Of a stretch of DNA of 64,000 nucleotides, positions 54,882 to 64,000 are shown one piece after another (position 1 is the stretch's first letter; every line of letters starts with the position of its first letter). The stretch is from contig NZ_QEQQ01000002.1 of NCBI RefSeq assembly GCF_003097235.1, positions 434,001-498,000 of the forward strand, in the 5' to 3' direction. Origin of the DNA: Pseudomonas sp. CC120222-01a (GTDB lineage: Bacteria > Pseudomonadota > Gammaproteobacteria > Pseudomonadales > Pseudomonadaceae). The notes below the pieces were generated by a model. It saw only the letters and a program-made list of their open reading frames with translations. It did no database searches and was not told where the DNA came from. The position numbers and the translations under genes were made by a program.

Positions 54882-54921
54882 AGTTTAAGTCAGACGACGT
54901 ATATGTCAAAGGGATATACGT
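54882..54921 (-). promoter_or_regulatory. vapBC promoter and operator
   Basis: Minus-strand -35 TTGACA (54904-54909), 16-base spacer, -10 TAAACT (54882-54887). The inverted repeat ACGTATAT-N9-ATATACGT (54897-54904 with 54914-54921) covers the -35 box, the classical layout for repression by the VapBC complex. Confidence 0.7.
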
Positions 54922-54931
54922 TCTGGCGTCA

Positions 54932-55657
54932 TCACAAACAGTCCTTGATCTTGGCCAGCAATAGACCCGCCTGGGTAAATTCCCGATCCACGGCAGGCAA
55001 TGCCGGACGTCTCAGTATCAGCACCGGCACCCCGCGTTCCCGTGCCACGTCGAGTTTTGGTTCGGTCGCCACGCTACCGCTGTTCTTGCTCACCAGCACA
55101 TCGATGCGGCGCCGCTCGAACAATGCCCGCTCGTCTTCGATCTGAAACGGCCCACGTGCGCCGATGACCTCACAGCGCTCATTGCCCGCGCAGGCTTCCA
55201 GCGCCCGCAAGGTCCAGAACTGCTCCGGCGGAATCTCCTCAAGATGTTGCAGCGGTTCGCGGCCTAGGGTGAACAAGGGGCGCTTGAACGGCTTGAGCGC
55301 TTCGATCAGGCCGGCCCAGTCTTCCACTTCGCGCCAGTCGTCTCCCGGCTGTGCCTGCCAGGCCGGGCGGCGCAAGGCCCAGCAGGGGATGCCGGCGGCC
55401 TGTGCGGCGCTGGCAGCGTTACGGCTGATCTGCGCGGCATAGGGGTGGGTGGCGTCGATCAGCAGGCTGATGCCAGCTTCACGCAGGTAGGTGGCCAGGC
55501 CCTCGGCGCCACCATAGCCACCGACCCGTACCTGGCATGTGAGGTCCTGCGGCACGCGGCCGATGCCGGCCAGGCTGTAGACGTGCTCGGGGCCAAGCTG
55601 GCGGGCGATGGCCAAGGCTTCGGTGACGCCGCCGAGCAGCAGGATACGGCGGCTCAT
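54932..55657 (-). CDS. cobK: Precorrin-6A reductase CobK
   Basis: 241 residues starting [22 protein letters not shown], the NADPH-binding start of CobK/Cbi[18 protein letters not shown] and [10 protein letters not shown] blocks and the C-terminal [20 protein letters not shown] are typical. CobK reduces precorrin-6A at C18-C19 to precorrin-6B. Its start overlaps the cbiD stop by four bases, in operon cobL-cbiD-cobK. The 3' end lies 85 bases from vapB. Confidence 0.94.
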   Translation of the reverse strand: MSRRILLLGGVTEALAIARQLGPEHVYSLAGIGRVPQDLTCQVRVGGYGGAEGLATYLREAGISLLIDATHPYAAQISRNAASAAQAAGIPCWALRRPAWQAQPGDDWREVEDWAGLIEALKPFKRPLFTLGREPLQHLEEIPPEQFWTLRALEACAGNERCEVIGARGPFQIEDERALFERRRIDVLVSKNSGSVATEPKLDVARERGVPVLILRRPALPAVDREFTQAGLLLAKIKDCL

Positions 55658-56748
55658 TGCACACCGGCCTTGCCGACGATGCCGCCCTGGCGGTCGATGG
55701 CAAACACTTCGACCTGCACCTGAGCCGGCACCACGCTACGGGCGAAGGCCAGGGCATGGGTGCATACCGCATCGCCCAGGGCGATGCCTGCGGCGTGGGC
55801 CAGGGCCAGGGCCTGCTGGCTGGTGTTGGCGGCAATGATGGCCGCTTGCAGCTCGGCGTCGGCGCCGATGTCCGCTGCCCAGCCAGCCAACTGTGGCAGG
55901 TCGATGCTCGAGTGGCGGCTGTGCAGATCCATGTGCCCGGCAGCCAGCTTGCTGATCTTGCCGAAACCGCCGCACAGGGTCAGGCGTGGCACCGGCACTT
56001 TGCGCACGTGCTTGAGCACTGCACCGACGAAATCCCCCATTTCGATCAGGGCGATTTCGGGCAGGTTGTAGACCCGGCGCATGGTGTCTTCGCTGGCGTT
56101 GCCGGTGCAGGCAGCGATATGGGTGTAGCCGTTGGTGTGGGCGACGTCGATGCCCTGGTGGATCGAGGCGATGTACGCCGAGCAGGAGAAGGGGCGGACA
56201 ATGCCGCTGGTGCCGAGGATCGACAGCCCGCCGAGGATGCCCAGGCGCGGGTTCATGGTCTTCAGCGCCAGCGCCTCACCGCCTTGCACATTGACCGTGA
56301 CCTCGAAGCCGCCCAGGTAGCCGCAGTCGTCGGCCAGTTGCTGCAAGTGCTCGCTGATCATCCGCCGTGGCACCGGGTTGATCGCCGGCTCACCCACTGC
56401 CAGCACCAGGCCAGGGCGGGTGACGGTACCGACGCCAGAGCCCGCGACGAAGCGTATGCCAGGTTGTGCCTGCAGGCGGATCTGGCTGTAGAGCAGGGCG
56501 CCATGGGTGACGTCAGGATCGTCGCCGGCATCCTTGAGCGTGCCCGCTTCGGCGCGCTCGCCGACCAGGCGGCAGAATTCCAGGCGCATCTGCACCACCT
56601 TGCCCTTGGGCAGGGTGATGTTCACCGCGTCGTCGCACTGGCCGGTCAGCAGCAACTTGGCAGCGGCAAGGCTTGTGGCCGTGGCGCAGCTGCCGGTGGT
56701 CAGGCCGCTGCGCAGGGGCGCGGGTTGCTCGCGGGTTTCTTCACGCAT
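55654..56748 (-). CDS. cbiD: CbiD family cobalt-precorrin-5B C1-methyltransferase
   Basis: 364 residues with the CbiD start [25 protein letters not shown] and [43 protein letters not shown]. In the anaerobic pathway CbiD methylates C1 of cobalt-precorrin-5B; here it sits among otherwise mostly aerobic-type genes and may take the place of CobF. It overlaps cobL by eight bases and cobK by four. Start ATG at 56748 has no strong SD because it lies inside cobL. Confidence 0.93.
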   Translation of the reverse strand: MREETREQPAPLRSGLTTGSCATATSLAAAKLLLTGQCDDAVNITLPKGKVVQMRLEFCRLVGERAEAGTLKDAGDDPDVTHGALLYSQIRLQAQPGIRFVAGSGVGTVTRPGLVLAVGEPAINPVPRRMISEHLQQLADDCGYLGGFEVTVNVQGGEALALKTMNPRLGILGGLSILGTSGIVRPFSCSAYIASIHQGIDVAHTNGYTHIAACTGNASEDTMRRVYNLPEIALIEMGDFVGAVLKHVRKVPVPRLTLCGGFGKISKLAAGHMDLHSRHSSIDLPQLAGWAADIGADAELQAAIIAANTSQQALALAHAAGIALGDAVCTHALAFARSVVPAQVQVEVFAIDRQGGIVGKAGVQ

Positions 56749-57952
56749 CGAGGGGTTTCACCACGTCGAGCAAGGTGATCGGCAGCGCCTGGCGCCAGGT
56801 GTCGAAAGCTCCCAACGGCTGGGCCTGGGCGACATGGATACGGGTCAGCTCGCCCCCGTGCTGTTCACGGAAGTGCGCCAAGGCCAGCTCGCTTTGCAGG
56901 GTCACCGCATTGGCCACCAGCCGCCCACCGGGGCGCAAGCGTTCCCAGCACAGCGGCAACACGCCTTCGCGGGTGACACCACCACCAATGAAAATGGCAT
57001 CCGGGCGTTCCAGCTCGTTGAGGGCGTCGGGTGCCTTGCCGCGAACCAGCTGAAGGCCCGGCACACCGAGGGCATCGCGGTTGTATTCGATGAAGCCCTG
57101 CCGGCCTTCGTCGGCTTCGATGGCCAGGGTGCGGCAGGCCGGGTGAGCGCGCATCCACTCGATGCCAATTGAGCCGCAACCGGCGCCGACATCCCACAGC
57201 AATTCGCCGGGCTGCGGCGCCAGGCGCGCCAGGGTGATGGCGCGCACGTCGCGCTTGGTCAGCTGGCCGTCATGGCGGAAGGCGCTGTCTGGCAGGCCGG
57301 GCACGCGCGACAGGCGCATGGCATCTGGGCTGGCGAGGCATTCGATGGCGACCAGGTTGAGGGTGGCGATTTCGCTGTGGGGCCAGTCATCGGCGGTGCC
57401 GCGCAGATGCCGCTCGGCCGCACCGCCGAGGTGCTCAAGCACGTACAGGCGGCTGGGCCCGAAGCCGCGTTCGCGCAGCAGTGCAGCGATGGCCGCTGGG
57501 CTATCGCCGTCGTTGCTCAGCACCAGCAGGCGCTGGCCGCTGTACAGGTGGGCATTGAGCGCCGCCAACGGGCGTGCGACTACCGATACCACCTGCACGT
57601 CCTGCAGTGGCCAGCCCAGGCGTGCGGCGGCCAGAGCACAAGAGGAGGGCATCGACAGCACCTGCATTTCTTCGGCTGCTACCTGTCGCGCCAGGCTGGC
57701 GCCGACGCCAAAGAACATCGGGTCGCCGCTGGCCAGTACGCAGGTCGGCTCACCGCGCAGTGCCAGTACCGGGGCGAGGGAGAATGGCGTTGGCCAGTCT
57801 TGCCGCTCGGCGCCGATGCAACGCGGCAGCAGGGCCAGCTGGCGCGGGCTGCCGATGATCCGCGAGGCGCCCAGCAGGGCGCGCCGGGCCTGCTTGCCCA
57901 GGCCGCTGAAGCCGTCTTCGCCGATGCCTACTACTGTCAGCCAGGGGGTCAT
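56741..57952 (-). CDS. cobL: Bifunctional precorrin-6Y C5,15-methyltransferase/decarboxylase CobL
   Basis: 403 residues. N-terminal CbiE-like methylase ([13 protein letters not shown] to about 205) and C-terminal CbiT-like Rossmann domain ([54 protein letters not shown]). It methylates C5 and C15 and decarboxylates the acetate side chain, producing precorrin-8X. Start at 57952; a 13-codon extension upstream is not used. First gene of the cobL-cbiD-cobK operon, divergent from cobG with a REP pair between. Confidence 0.95.
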   Translation of the reverse strand: MTPWLTVVGIGEDGFSGLGKQARRALLGASRIIGSPRQLALLPRCIGAERQDWPTPFSLAPVLALRGEPTCVLASGDPMFFGVGASLARQVAAEEMQVLSMPSSCALAAARLGWPLQDVQVVSVVARPLAALNAHLYSGQRLLVLSNDGDSPAAIAALLRERGFGPSRLYVLEHLGGAAERHLRGTADDWPHSEIATLNLVAIECLASPDAMRLSRVPGLPDSAFRHDGQLTKRDVRAITLARLAPQPGELLWDVGAGCGSIGIEWMRAHPACRTLAIEADEGRQGFIEYNRDALGVPGLQLVRGKAPDALNELERPDAIFIGGGVTREGVLPLCWERLRPGGRLVANAVTLQSELALAHFREQHGGELTRIHVAQAQPLGAFDTWRQALPITLLDVVKPLDA

Positions 57953-57970
57953 TGATACCTCTTCGGGGTC

Positions 57971-58072
57971 TGGGGCTGCTGTGCAGCCCATCGCGACACA
58001 AGGCCGCTCCTACAGGGGACGGTGATTCCTGTAGGAGCGGCCTTGTGTCGCGATGGGGCGCGCAGCGCCCCC
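57971..58072. repeat. REP pair (family B) between divergent cob operons
   Basis: Inverted copies of GGGGCTGCTGTGCAGCCCATCGCGACACAAGGCCGCTCC (written in two parts: tail stem, then core). Found in a promoter-containing divergent gap, an unusual spot for REPs, which are mostly at 3' ends. No B12 riboswitch consensus was recognised in the remaining gap. Confidence 0.85.
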
Positions 58073-58178
58073 AAAATTTCTGCTCAATCGCTGTTGAAGC
58101 TCGACCACCGGCTTTTCATGCCGCCGGACAAAGCAGGCATAATACCGCGCCTTCTACACTCAAGCGCATTTTCAGCGA

Positions 58179-59510
58179 TTGCCGGACGCCCCTTTGACGC
58201 CAGCCAACACGCCCGTAGCATCACCCCGTCCCTCGGCCTGCCCGGGGTTGTGGCGCATCGTCAGCGCCCGTGACGGTGGCATTTGCCGCATCAAGCTGCC
58301 CGGCGGCCTGCTGCTGGCCGGCCAGGCCGAAGCGGTGGCGGCGTCAGCCGAGCGTTTCGCGGGTGGGGTGATCGAAGCCACCAACCGCGGCAATCTGCAG
58401 ATCCGCGGTATCGGCAGCGATCATGCCGGGCTGGTCGAAAGCCTGCTGGCCGCCCGCCTCGGTCCACGTGATGCAGCCAGCGATGACGTGCGCAACCTGA
58501 TGCTCAGTCCCCTGGCTGGCCATGACCCGTCGATGCTGCTGGATGTACGCCCCCTGGCCGGGCAGATCCTCGACCTGCTGCAAGGTACGCCGCGCTTCCA
58601 TCAGTTGTCGGCCAAGTTCGCCGTGCAGCTCGATGGGGGCGAAGGCGTGGCGATGCTCGATCACCCTCACGACCTGTGGCTATCGGCACTGCGCCTGGAG
58701 CAGCGTGACTGGCTGGCATTTGGCCTGGCCAGCTGCCCGGCCGATGGCCAGGTACTGGGTGCGGTACCGCTGGTGCAAGGGCTGGCGCTGGTGCGCGCGG
58801 TGCTCGATCGCTTCCTCGATCTGGCCAGCCCGGAGCAATCGCGCATGCGCCAGCTGCTGCAAGGTTGCCAGGTCGATGTCTTCATCGACGGTCTCGGCTT
58901 GCAAGTCCGCCGCGATGCGGCCGTGCTCGAGTGGCGGCGCGAAGTCGCGCAACGCCCTTGGCTGGGTGCCGTGACACAACAGCAGGGCATGGCGTTGGGT
59001 GTCGCGCCGCCGTTGGGCCGCCTGTCACCGGCCATGTTGCGTGGCGCTGCCCGGGTGGCCCGCCAATGGGGGGATGGCAGCCTGCGCCTGACCCCGTGGC
59101 AAAGCCTGATGCTGACCAACATTGCCGCAGCCGACCTGGAACAAGCCCGCGTCGAGCTGTCGGCATTGGGCCTGCTCTGCCAGGCCGATGAGCCCTTGGC
59201 GCGCGTGGTTGCCTGCACCGGCAGCAGTGGCTGCGCCAAGGGCCTGGCCGACACCAAGGCCGATGCCGTCGAGCTGGCGGAGTTGCTGGGCAGTGGCGCG
59301 CCCGGCAGCGTGCACCTGTCCGGCTGCCCCCGTTCCTGTGCCGTGGCCCACGTCGCCCCGGCCACCTTGCTGGCCCGTTCACCGGGCCGCTATGACCTCT
59401 ATTTGCGTGACGCGCACCTGCCGGGCCTGGGTGCCCTGCGCGCCACCGACCTTACCTTGAATGAAGCAGGCGCCATGCTCGCCCTGCCGACGGAGCACCT
59501 TGATGATTGA
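58179..59510 (+). CDS. cobG: Precorrin-3B synthase CobG
   Basis: 443 residues of the nitrite/sulfite reductase-like fold. Siroheme-type [4Fe-4S] ligands are visible as CTGSSGC...GCPRSC near residues 345 and 385. CobG uses O2 to make precorrin-3B, the aerobic-pathway entry to ring contraction. The start is uncertain: TTG at 58179 and TTG at 58194 both open the frame and no strong SD is seen; the reported start is the longer. It overlaps cobH by eight bases at the end. First gene of cobG-cobH-cobI-cobJ. Confidence 0.9.
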   Translation: MPDAPLTPANTPVASPRPSACPGLWRIVSARDGGICRIKLPGGLLLAGQAEAVAASAERFAGGVIEATNRGNLQIRGIGSDHAGLVESLLAARLGPRDAASDDVRNLMLSPLAGHDPSMLLDVRPLAGQILDLLQGTPRFHQLSAKFAVQLDGGEGVAMLDHPHDLWLSALRLEQRDWLAFGLASCPADGQVLGAVPLVQGLALVRAVLDRFLDLASPEQSRMRQLLQGCQVDVFIDGLGLQVRRDAAVLEWRREVAQRPWLGAVTQQQGMALGVAPPLGRLSPAMLRGAARVARQWGDGSLRLTPWQSLMLTNIAAADLEQARVELSALGLLCQADEPLARVVACTGSSGCAKGLADTKADAVELAELLGSGAPGSVHLSGCPRSCAVAHVAPATLLARSPGRYDLYLRDAHLPGLGALRATDLTLNEAGAMLALPTEHLDD

Positions 59511-60129
59511 CTACATCCGCGATGGTCAGGAGATCTATCGCAATTCCTTCCGGATCATCCGTGAGGAAGCCCGGCTCGAGCGGATCCCCGCAGACCTGGA
59601 AAAACTCGCCGTGCGCGTGATCCATGCCTGCGGCATGGTCGACGCCATCGACGGCCTGCAGTTCTCCGAAGGTGCCGGCCGCGCCGGCCGTGAAGCCCTG
59701 GCCAATGGCGCGCCGATTCTCTGCGACGCGCACATGGTTGCCGAAGGCATCACCCGTGCCCGCTTGCCCGCCAACAACCCGGTGATCTGCACCCTGCGCG
59801 ACCCGAGCGTGCCAGGCTTGGCCAAGGACGCCGGCAACACCCGTTCCGCCGTGGCCCTGGAGCTGTGGCGCCCGCACCTGGAAGGCAGCGTGGTGGTGAT
59901 CGGCAATGCCCCGACTGCGCTGTTCTACCTGCTGGAGATGATCGATGCCGGTGCGCCAAAGCCCGCCCTGATCCTTGGCTTCCCGGTCGGCTTCGTCGGC
60001 GCCGCCGAGTCCAAGGCGATGCTCGCTGCCGACAGCCGTGGCGTGCCGTTCGTGATCATGCAAGGCCGCCTGGGCGGCAGCGCGATGGCCGCTGCTGCGG
60101 TCAACGCCCTGGCCACGGAGGTGGAGTGA
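59503..60129 (+). CDS. cobH: Precorrin-8X methylmutase CobH
   Basis: 208 residues with [21 protein letters not shown], the His-containing HACGMVD and the conserved [17 protein letters not shown] and [13 protein letters not shown]. It moves the C11 methyl group to C12, giving hydrogenobyrinate. Starts inside the cobG end (ATG at 59503) and its stop shares one base with the cobI start. The ATG is preferred over upstream Met because relatives begin IDYIRDG. Confidence 0.96.
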   Translation: MIDYIRDGQEIYRNSFRIIREEARLERIPADLEKLAVRVIHACGMVDAIDGLQFSEGAGRAGREALANGAPILCDAHMVAEGITRARLPANNPVICTLRDPSVPGLAKDAGNTRSAVALELWRPHLEGSVVVIGNAPTALFYLLEMIDAGAPKPALILGFPVGFVGAAESKAMLAADSRGVPFVIMQGRLGGSAMAAAAVNALATEVE

Positions 60130-60857
60130 TGGCGCGCGGACGACTGCTGGGCCTGGGCGTAGGCCCCGGCGACCCTGAACTGATCACCGTCAAGGCACTG
60201 CGTCTGCTGCGCGAGGCGCCCGTGGTGGCGTACTTCGTGGCCAAGGGCAAGCGCGGCAACGCCTTCGGCATCATCGAGGCGCACCTGCAAACCGAGCAGA
60301 CTCTGCTGCCACTGGTGTACCCGGTGACCACCGAGGCACTGCCCGCGCCGTTGTCCTACGAGCAGGTGATCAGCGATTTCTACGATGAAGCTGCCGTACA
60401 GGTAGCCGAGCACCTGGACGCTGGTCGCGATGTGGCCGTGATCTGCGAAGGTGACCCGTTCTTCTACGGTTCCTACATGTACCTGCACGACCGCCTTGCC
60501 CAGCAGCATGAGGCTGAAGTGGTCCCAGGCGTCTGCTCGATGCTCGGAGGTGCCTCGGTACTGGGTGCGCCACTGGTGTATCGCAACCAGAGCCTGTCGG
60601 TACTGTCGGGCGTGCTGCCGGCCGAAGAGCTCAAGCGCCGGCTGGCGGATGCCGATGCGGCGGTGATCATGAAGCTTGGTCGCAACTTCCCCAAGGTACG
60701 TCAGGTGCTGGGCGAACTGGGCCTGGACGGCCGTGCGCTGTATGTCGAGCGGGCGACCATGGCCAACCAGAAGATCGTGCCGCTGGATGAGGTGGACCCG
60801 CAGTCCTCGCCATACTTCTCGCTGATCATCGTGCCGGGGGAAAAATGGCAGGGCTGA
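60129..60857 (+). CDS. cobI: Precorrin-2 C20-methyltransferase CobI
   Basis: 242 residues of the SAM-dependent uroporphyrin-methylase fold: [23 protein letters not shown] near the start, [32 protein letters not shown]. It methylates C20 of precorrin-2 to precorrin-3A, the substrate for CobG. Overlaps cobH by one base and cobJ by 13 bases. The long upstream open frame is a shadow; the ATG at 60129 gives the family start. Confidence 0.96.
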   Translation: MARGRLLGLGVGPGDPELITVKALRLLREAPVVAYFVAKGKRGNAFGIIEAHLQTEQTLLPLVYPVTTEALPAPLSYEQVISDFYDEAAVQVAEHLDAGRDVAVICEGDPFFYGSYMYLHDRLAQQHEAEVVPGVCSMLGGASVLGAPLVYRNQSLSVLSGVLPAEELKRRLADADAAVIMKLGRNFPKVRQVLGELGLDGRALYVERATMANQKIVPLDEVDPQSSPYFSLIIVPGEKWQG

Positions 60858-62551
60858 ACAGGCAACAGGCGCCGGCCATCGTCATTCTTGGCGGCGGCAG
60901 CCTGGCTACGGCGCAGCGCATCCAGCAACGTTATCCACAGGCGACCATCCACGGCCTGCGCGGCCGGGTCGAGGGCGCGGACCAGTATTACGACGGTTTT
61001 GGCGACACCCTGCGCGTGCTGTACCAGCAGGCCACGCCGATCATCGCGCTGTGCGCCGCCGGCATCGTCATCCGCAGCCTGGCCAGCCTGCTCGATGAGA
61101 AGGGCGCGGAGCCGCCGGTACTGGCCGTGGCCGAGGACGGTAGCGCGGTGGTGCCGCTGCTGGGTGGCCTGAGCGGGGTCAACGTCATGGCCCGCGAACT
61201 CGGCGAGGCGCTGGGTGTGGCGGCGGCGATCACTACCAGTGGTGAGCTGCGCTTTGGCACTTGCCTGCTCAACCCACCCGAGGGCTATGCCTTGGCAGAC
61301 CTCGAACAGGGCAAGCGCTTTGTCTCCGACCTGCTGGCCGGTGAAAGCGTGCGTGTCGAGGGGGATGCACCCTGGCTTGCGCAGGCGCAATTGCCCGCCA
61401 GTGACACGGCCCGGCGCACCATCCATGTTGGCTGTGACGCGCGCGTGGCCAGCCGTGACGAGTTGCTGATCCACCCACGTTCCGTGGTGGTGGTGTTGGC
61501 TGCAGGCGGGCCTGCTCTGGCCGAGCAAGTGCGGGGCGCCTTGCGTGAGGCCGGCATTGCCGAGCCCTCGCTGGCTTGTCTGTTGGTCGCCGAGCAGGCG
61601 ATGGCCGAGCCTTCATTGCGCGAGGCCGCCACAGAACTGGGCGTCGTGTTGCGCTTCGCGGCCATGAACGGCACGTTGACCGACATGGCGGCCGAGGTCT
61701 TGCCCGAGGCTCGGCTGATCGAGCAGTCGGGCCTGGTGATCGCGCAGGCCACGGTGCCGGTCGATGTTGCACGGCTGGGCCGCAAGCGCGGTCGCCTGGC
61801 GGTGATCGGCCTGGGCCCTGGTGCCGCCGAGCTGATGGTGCCTGCCGTGAAGGCCGAGCTGGCGTGTGCCGAGGACATCCTCGGTTATGAAACCTACGTA
61901 CGCATGGCTGGGCCGTTCCGCGACGATCAGGTGCAGCACTGCACCGACAACCGTGAAGAGATGCAGCGTGCGCGGCATGCCTTCGAACTGGCGGCCCAGG
62001 GGCGTTCGGTGGTGGTGGTGTCTTCGGGCGACCCGGGTGTATTCGCCATGGCGGCGGCGGTGCTCGAAGCCCTGCATGAGTCCAGCGACCCTGCCTGGCA
62101 CCGCGTCGACCTTGAGATCCTGCCTGGCGTATCGGCTTCGCTGGCAACTGCCGCGCAAGCGGGCGCGCCGTTGGGGCATGACTTCTGTGTGATGTCGCTG
62201 TCGGACAACCTCAAGCCTTGGTCGATCATCGAAAAACGCCTGGACCTGGCGGCCCAGGCGGATCTGGTGCTGGCCTTCTACAACCCGATTTCCAGATCCC
62301 GGCCGCATCAGCTTGGCATGGCGCTGGAGGTCGTGCGCCGGCACCGTGATGGGCAGACGCCGGTGGTACTGGGGCGCGATATCGGCCGGCCGGGGCAGAC
62401 GCTGAGGGTGGTGAGCCTGGCCGAGCTGACGCCGGAGATGGTCGACATGCGCACCATGGTACTGGTCGGTTCGTCCACTACCTGCACCTTCGACCGCGCC
62501 AATGGCGGGCAGTGGGTCTACACCCCACGCTGGTACCCGGTCGCGCCCTGA
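60845..62551 (+). CDS. cobJ: CbiG-CobJ fusion: cobalt-precorrin-5A hydrolase-like / precorrin-3B C17-methyltransferase
   Basis: 568 residues with two parts. The N-terminal 310 residues are CbiG-like ([47 protein letters not shown], and the CobE-like segment LEAEQ-type [19 protein letters not shown]). The C-terminal 250 are the CobJ methylase ([69 protein letters not shown]). CobJ methylates C17 and contracts the ring. CbiG belongs to the anaerobic pathway, so the fusion is a hybrid. Overlaps cobI by 13 bases. Confidence 0.93.
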   Translation: MAGLNRQQAPAIVILGGGSLATAQRIQQRYPQATIHGLRGRVEGADQYYDGFGDTLRVLYQQATPIIALCAAGIVIRSLASLLDEKGAEPPVLAVAEDGSAVVPLLGGLSGVNVMARELGEALGVAAAITTSGELRFGTCLLNPPEGYALADLEQGKRFVSDLLAGESVRVEGDAPWLAQAQLPASDTARRTIHVGCDARVASRDELLIHPRSVVVVLAAGGPALAEQVRGALREAGIAEPSLACLLVAEQAMAEPSLREAATELGVVLRFAAMNGTLTDMAAEVLPEARLIEQSGLVIAQATVPVDVARLGRKRGRLAVIGLGPGAAELMVPAVKAELACAEDILGYETYVRMAGPFRDDQVQHCTDNREEMQRARHAFELAAQGRSVVVVSSGDPGVFAMAAAVLEALHESSDPAWHRVDLEILPGVSASLATAAQAGAPLGHDFCVMSLSDNLKPWSIIEKRLDLAAQADLVLAFYNPISRSRPHQLGMALEVVRRHRDGQTPVVLGRDIGRPGQTLRVVSLAELTPEMVDMRTMVLVGSSTTCTFDRANGGQWVYTPRWYPVAP

Positions 62552-62560
62552 GCTCGAGGG

Positions 62561-63157
62561 CTAACCGACCAGGTAGCCCTTGATCCCGGTAAAGATGATC
62601 TGCGCCGCCAGGGCGCAGACGAACAGCCCCATCAAACGGCTGACGATCTGCAGGCCCTGGTCACCGAGCAGTTTCTCGATGCCGTGGGACAAGTACAGCA
62701 CCAGCCCTACGGTGAAGCTGGCCAGCGCGATACTGACGATGGCCAGCAGCTTGTCGTCCCAGTGCGGTTGGCCCACCCCCATCACCAGCAGTGCACCGAT
62801 GGTGCCGGGGCCGACGGTGAGCGGAATGGTCAGCGGTACGATGGTCACGTCCTGCTGCACATTGTCGGCCTGCACGGCCGGTTTGCCCTGGGCCATGCCC
62901 AACGCCGAAATGAACAGCACGCTACCGGCACCGATGCGGAAGGCGTCGGCGGTAATGCCGAAGATGCCGAAGATCACCCGCCCGAACAGGTAAAGCAGCA
63001 CGCTGGCCACCAGCGCGGCAAAGGCGACCTTCCAGGCCAGCTGCTTGCGCTCCTTGCTGGAGTGGCCGCGGGTCAGGCTGATGAAGCACGACAGCACGAA
63101 GAACGGGCTATAGAGCACCAGCATCTTCAGGTAGACACTGAACAACTCGTGGAGCAT
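62561..63157 (-). CDS. MarC family membrane protein
   Basis: 198 residues with six membrane helices of the MarC/SNARE-associated type, starting MLHELFSVYLKMLVLYSPFFVLSCFISLTRG and containing VPLTIPLTVGPGTIGALLVMGVG, the conserved TIPLTVGPG core. Function is unknown; it was once linked to antibiotic resistance but is not required for it. Start at 63157 chosen over an upstream ORF start at 63220 that lies inside a REP element. Ends ten bases from cobJ (convergent). Confidence 0.88.
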   Translation of the reverse strand: MLHELFSVYLKMLVLYSPFFVLSCFISLTRGHSSKERKQLAWKVAFAALVASVLLYLFGRVIFGIFGITADAFRIGAGSVLFISALGMAQGKPAVQADNVQQDVTIVPLTIPLTVGPGTIGALLVMGVGQPHWDDKLLAIVSIALASFTVGLVLYLSHGIEKLLGDQGLQIVSRLMGLFVCALAAQIIFTGIKGYLVG

Positions 63158-63170
63158 GGGATGATCCTTG

Positions 63171-63290
63171 GTGTAGGAGCGGCCTTGTGTCGCGAAAGGG
63201 CCGCGCAGCGGCCCCGGCAATTTCTGCTGCGAAACTGAGAATCTGGGGCCGCTGCGCGACCCTTTCGCGACACAAGGCCGCTCCTACAAA
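63171..63290. repeat. REP pair (family B)
   Basis: Inverted copies of GGCCGCGCAGCGGCCCCGG tail stem plus TGTCGCGAAAGG core, between marC-type gene and the hybrid kinase gene, which run in the same direction. Confidence 0.9.
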
Positions 63291-63307
63291 CAGCGCGTTC
63301 GGCGTGG

Positions 63308-64000
63308 TCAAGAAGTATGCGCAGGGTCAGCCTTGGCTTCGCGCTGATTGGCCCAGTACTGGATCAACTCGCGCAACTGTGACAGCTCCACCGGCTTGGC
63401 CATGTGCCCGTCCATGCCGGCCAGCCGTGCGCGCTCCTTGTGTTCTGCCAGTATATGCGCGGTCAGTGCCACCACCGGGGTGCGTTGGCGCTGGTTGGTG
63501 GTTTCCCAGGCACGCAGCTGCTGGGTCGCGGAGAAACCGTCCAGCACCGGCATTTCGCAGTCCATCAGCACCAGGTCGTAACGTTGCGCCTTCATCGCCT
63601 GCAAGGCCTCCTCGCCGTTGCTGGCGGTATCGGGTTCCAGGTTGAGCTTGCCGAGCATGCCGCGGATGACCTTGGTCGAGATGCTGTTGTCTTCGGCTAC
63701 CAGCACACGGAAGTCGCTCGGCAGCTCAAGCGTGCCCTGCGCGCCGGGCAGTGGTGCCGGGACGGCCTGCTCGCGGCCGCGCTGGGCCAGCTCTTCGGCC
63801 AGCGTGGTCTTCAGCGTATAACCGGCGACCGGCTTGGCGAGGATGCGCTTGACCCCGGCGTTACGCGCGATGACCTTGCTGGGCGCGTTGCTGATCCCGG
63901 TGAGCATCACCACCAGGATGTCGTGGTTCAGGCTCGGGTCTTCCTTGATCTTGGCCGCCAGCTGCATGCCGGTCATGCCTGGCATGTTCTGGTCCAGCAA
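63308..64000 (-). CDS. RetS-like hybrid sensor kinase, C-terminal fragment with two receiver domains
   Basis: Only the C-terminal 230 codons lie in the window; the frame is open to base 64000, so no start is seen. It holds the end of one receiver domain (LDQNMPGMTGMQLAAKI... and KRILAKPVAG) and a whole second one (FRVLVAEDNSISTKVIRGML, phospho-Asp in DLVLMDCEMPVLDG, Lys in MAKPVELSQLRELI). Two receiver domains in tandem at the C-terminus fit RetS, a hybrid kinase that in P. aeruginosa opposes GacS and controls T6SS and biofilm genes. Its N-terminal domains are outside the window, so other two-receiver hybrids cannot be ruled out. Confidence 0.6.
   Translation of the reverse strand: MLDQNMPGMTGMQLAAKIKEDPSLNHDILVVMLTGISNAPSKVIARNAGVKRILAKPVAGYTLKTTLAEELAQRGREQAVPAPLPGAQGTLELPSDFRVLVAEDNSISTKVIRGMLGKLNLEPDTASNGEEALQAMKAQRYDLVLMDCEMPVLDGFSATQQLRAWETTNQRQRTPVVALTAHILAEHKERARLAGMDGHMAKPVELSQLRELIQYWANQREAKADPAHTS

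Noticed and set aside
57953..58178. Cobalamin riboswitch between the divergent cob operons
   Set aside because: No B12-box-like GCCACTG or typical adenosylcobalamin switch core was recognised; most of the gap is a REP pair.

Overview
The window reads as a chromosome segment of a fluorescent pseudomonad, most likely the Pseudomonas putida group. Evidence: high GC with Pseudomonas codon use, about fifteen REP palindromes of two families between genes, the azurin / LOG-protein and rpsF-rpsR-DUF2232-rplI-dnaB neighbourhoods, a five-gene urt urea transporter, and a mixed aerobic/anaerobic cobalamin gene set. No tools were run, so all identifications come from reading motifs and recalling families.

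Layout. 0-3 kb: tail of a chemotaxis receptor, a DUF2867-like protein, then a low-GC accessory cassette: an orphan type VI secretion Hcp, an Hcp-linked toxin-like gene split by a -1 frameshift at an A-AAA-AAG heptamer, and a two-TM candidate immunity protein. 3-6.1 kb: ferric iron ABC permease and binding protein (no ATPase gene), and two tandem tRNA-Leu(CAG) genes with promoter and terminator. 6.3-16 kb: housekeeping block rnr-rlmB, rpsF-rpsR-DUF2232-rplI, dnaB and a YgiQ radical SAM protein. 16-19.6 kb: LOG phosphoribohydrolase (with a 29-codon ORF upstream), azurin, and NAD salvage pncB-nadE. 19.6-25.2 kb: branched-chain amino acid transporter livKHMGF behind a sigma-54 promoter. 25.2-25.75 kb: a gene-free stretch rich in DnaA-box-like sequences. 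25.7-39.6 kb: SDR, AGE-family epimerase, TetR regulator, a periplasmic 15-residue-repeat protein, AsmA, ferritin-like protein, OsmE, lipase, EamA exporter with divergent AraC regulator, PsiF, AI-2E family permease, YegD-type Hsp70 and CbpA-CbpM with a sigma-32-like promoter. 39.7-45.9 kb: GNAT acetyltransferase and urtABCDE behind a second sigma-54 promoter. 46-52.6 kb: CycA and a copper/periplasmic metal operon (DUF2946, PCuAC, DUF2946, OprC-type receptor, PepSY). 52.7-54.9 kb: QmcA/NfeD pair and a VapBC toxin-antitoxin. 54.9-62.6 kb: two divergent cobalamin operons (cobL-cbiD-cobK and cobG-cobH-cobI-cobJ). 62.5-64 kb: MarC-family protein and the C-terminus of a RetS-like hybrid kinase.

The genes fall into modules: nitrogen scavenging (liv, urt, each with sigma-54 and NtrC-like sites), metal handling (iron, copper, azurin), corrin synthesis, translation/replication, and an interbacterial-competition cassette. 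The most unusual points are the frameshifted T6SS effector gene, the DnaA-box-rich intergenic region, the repeat protein, and the 29-codon ORF with its structured leader.
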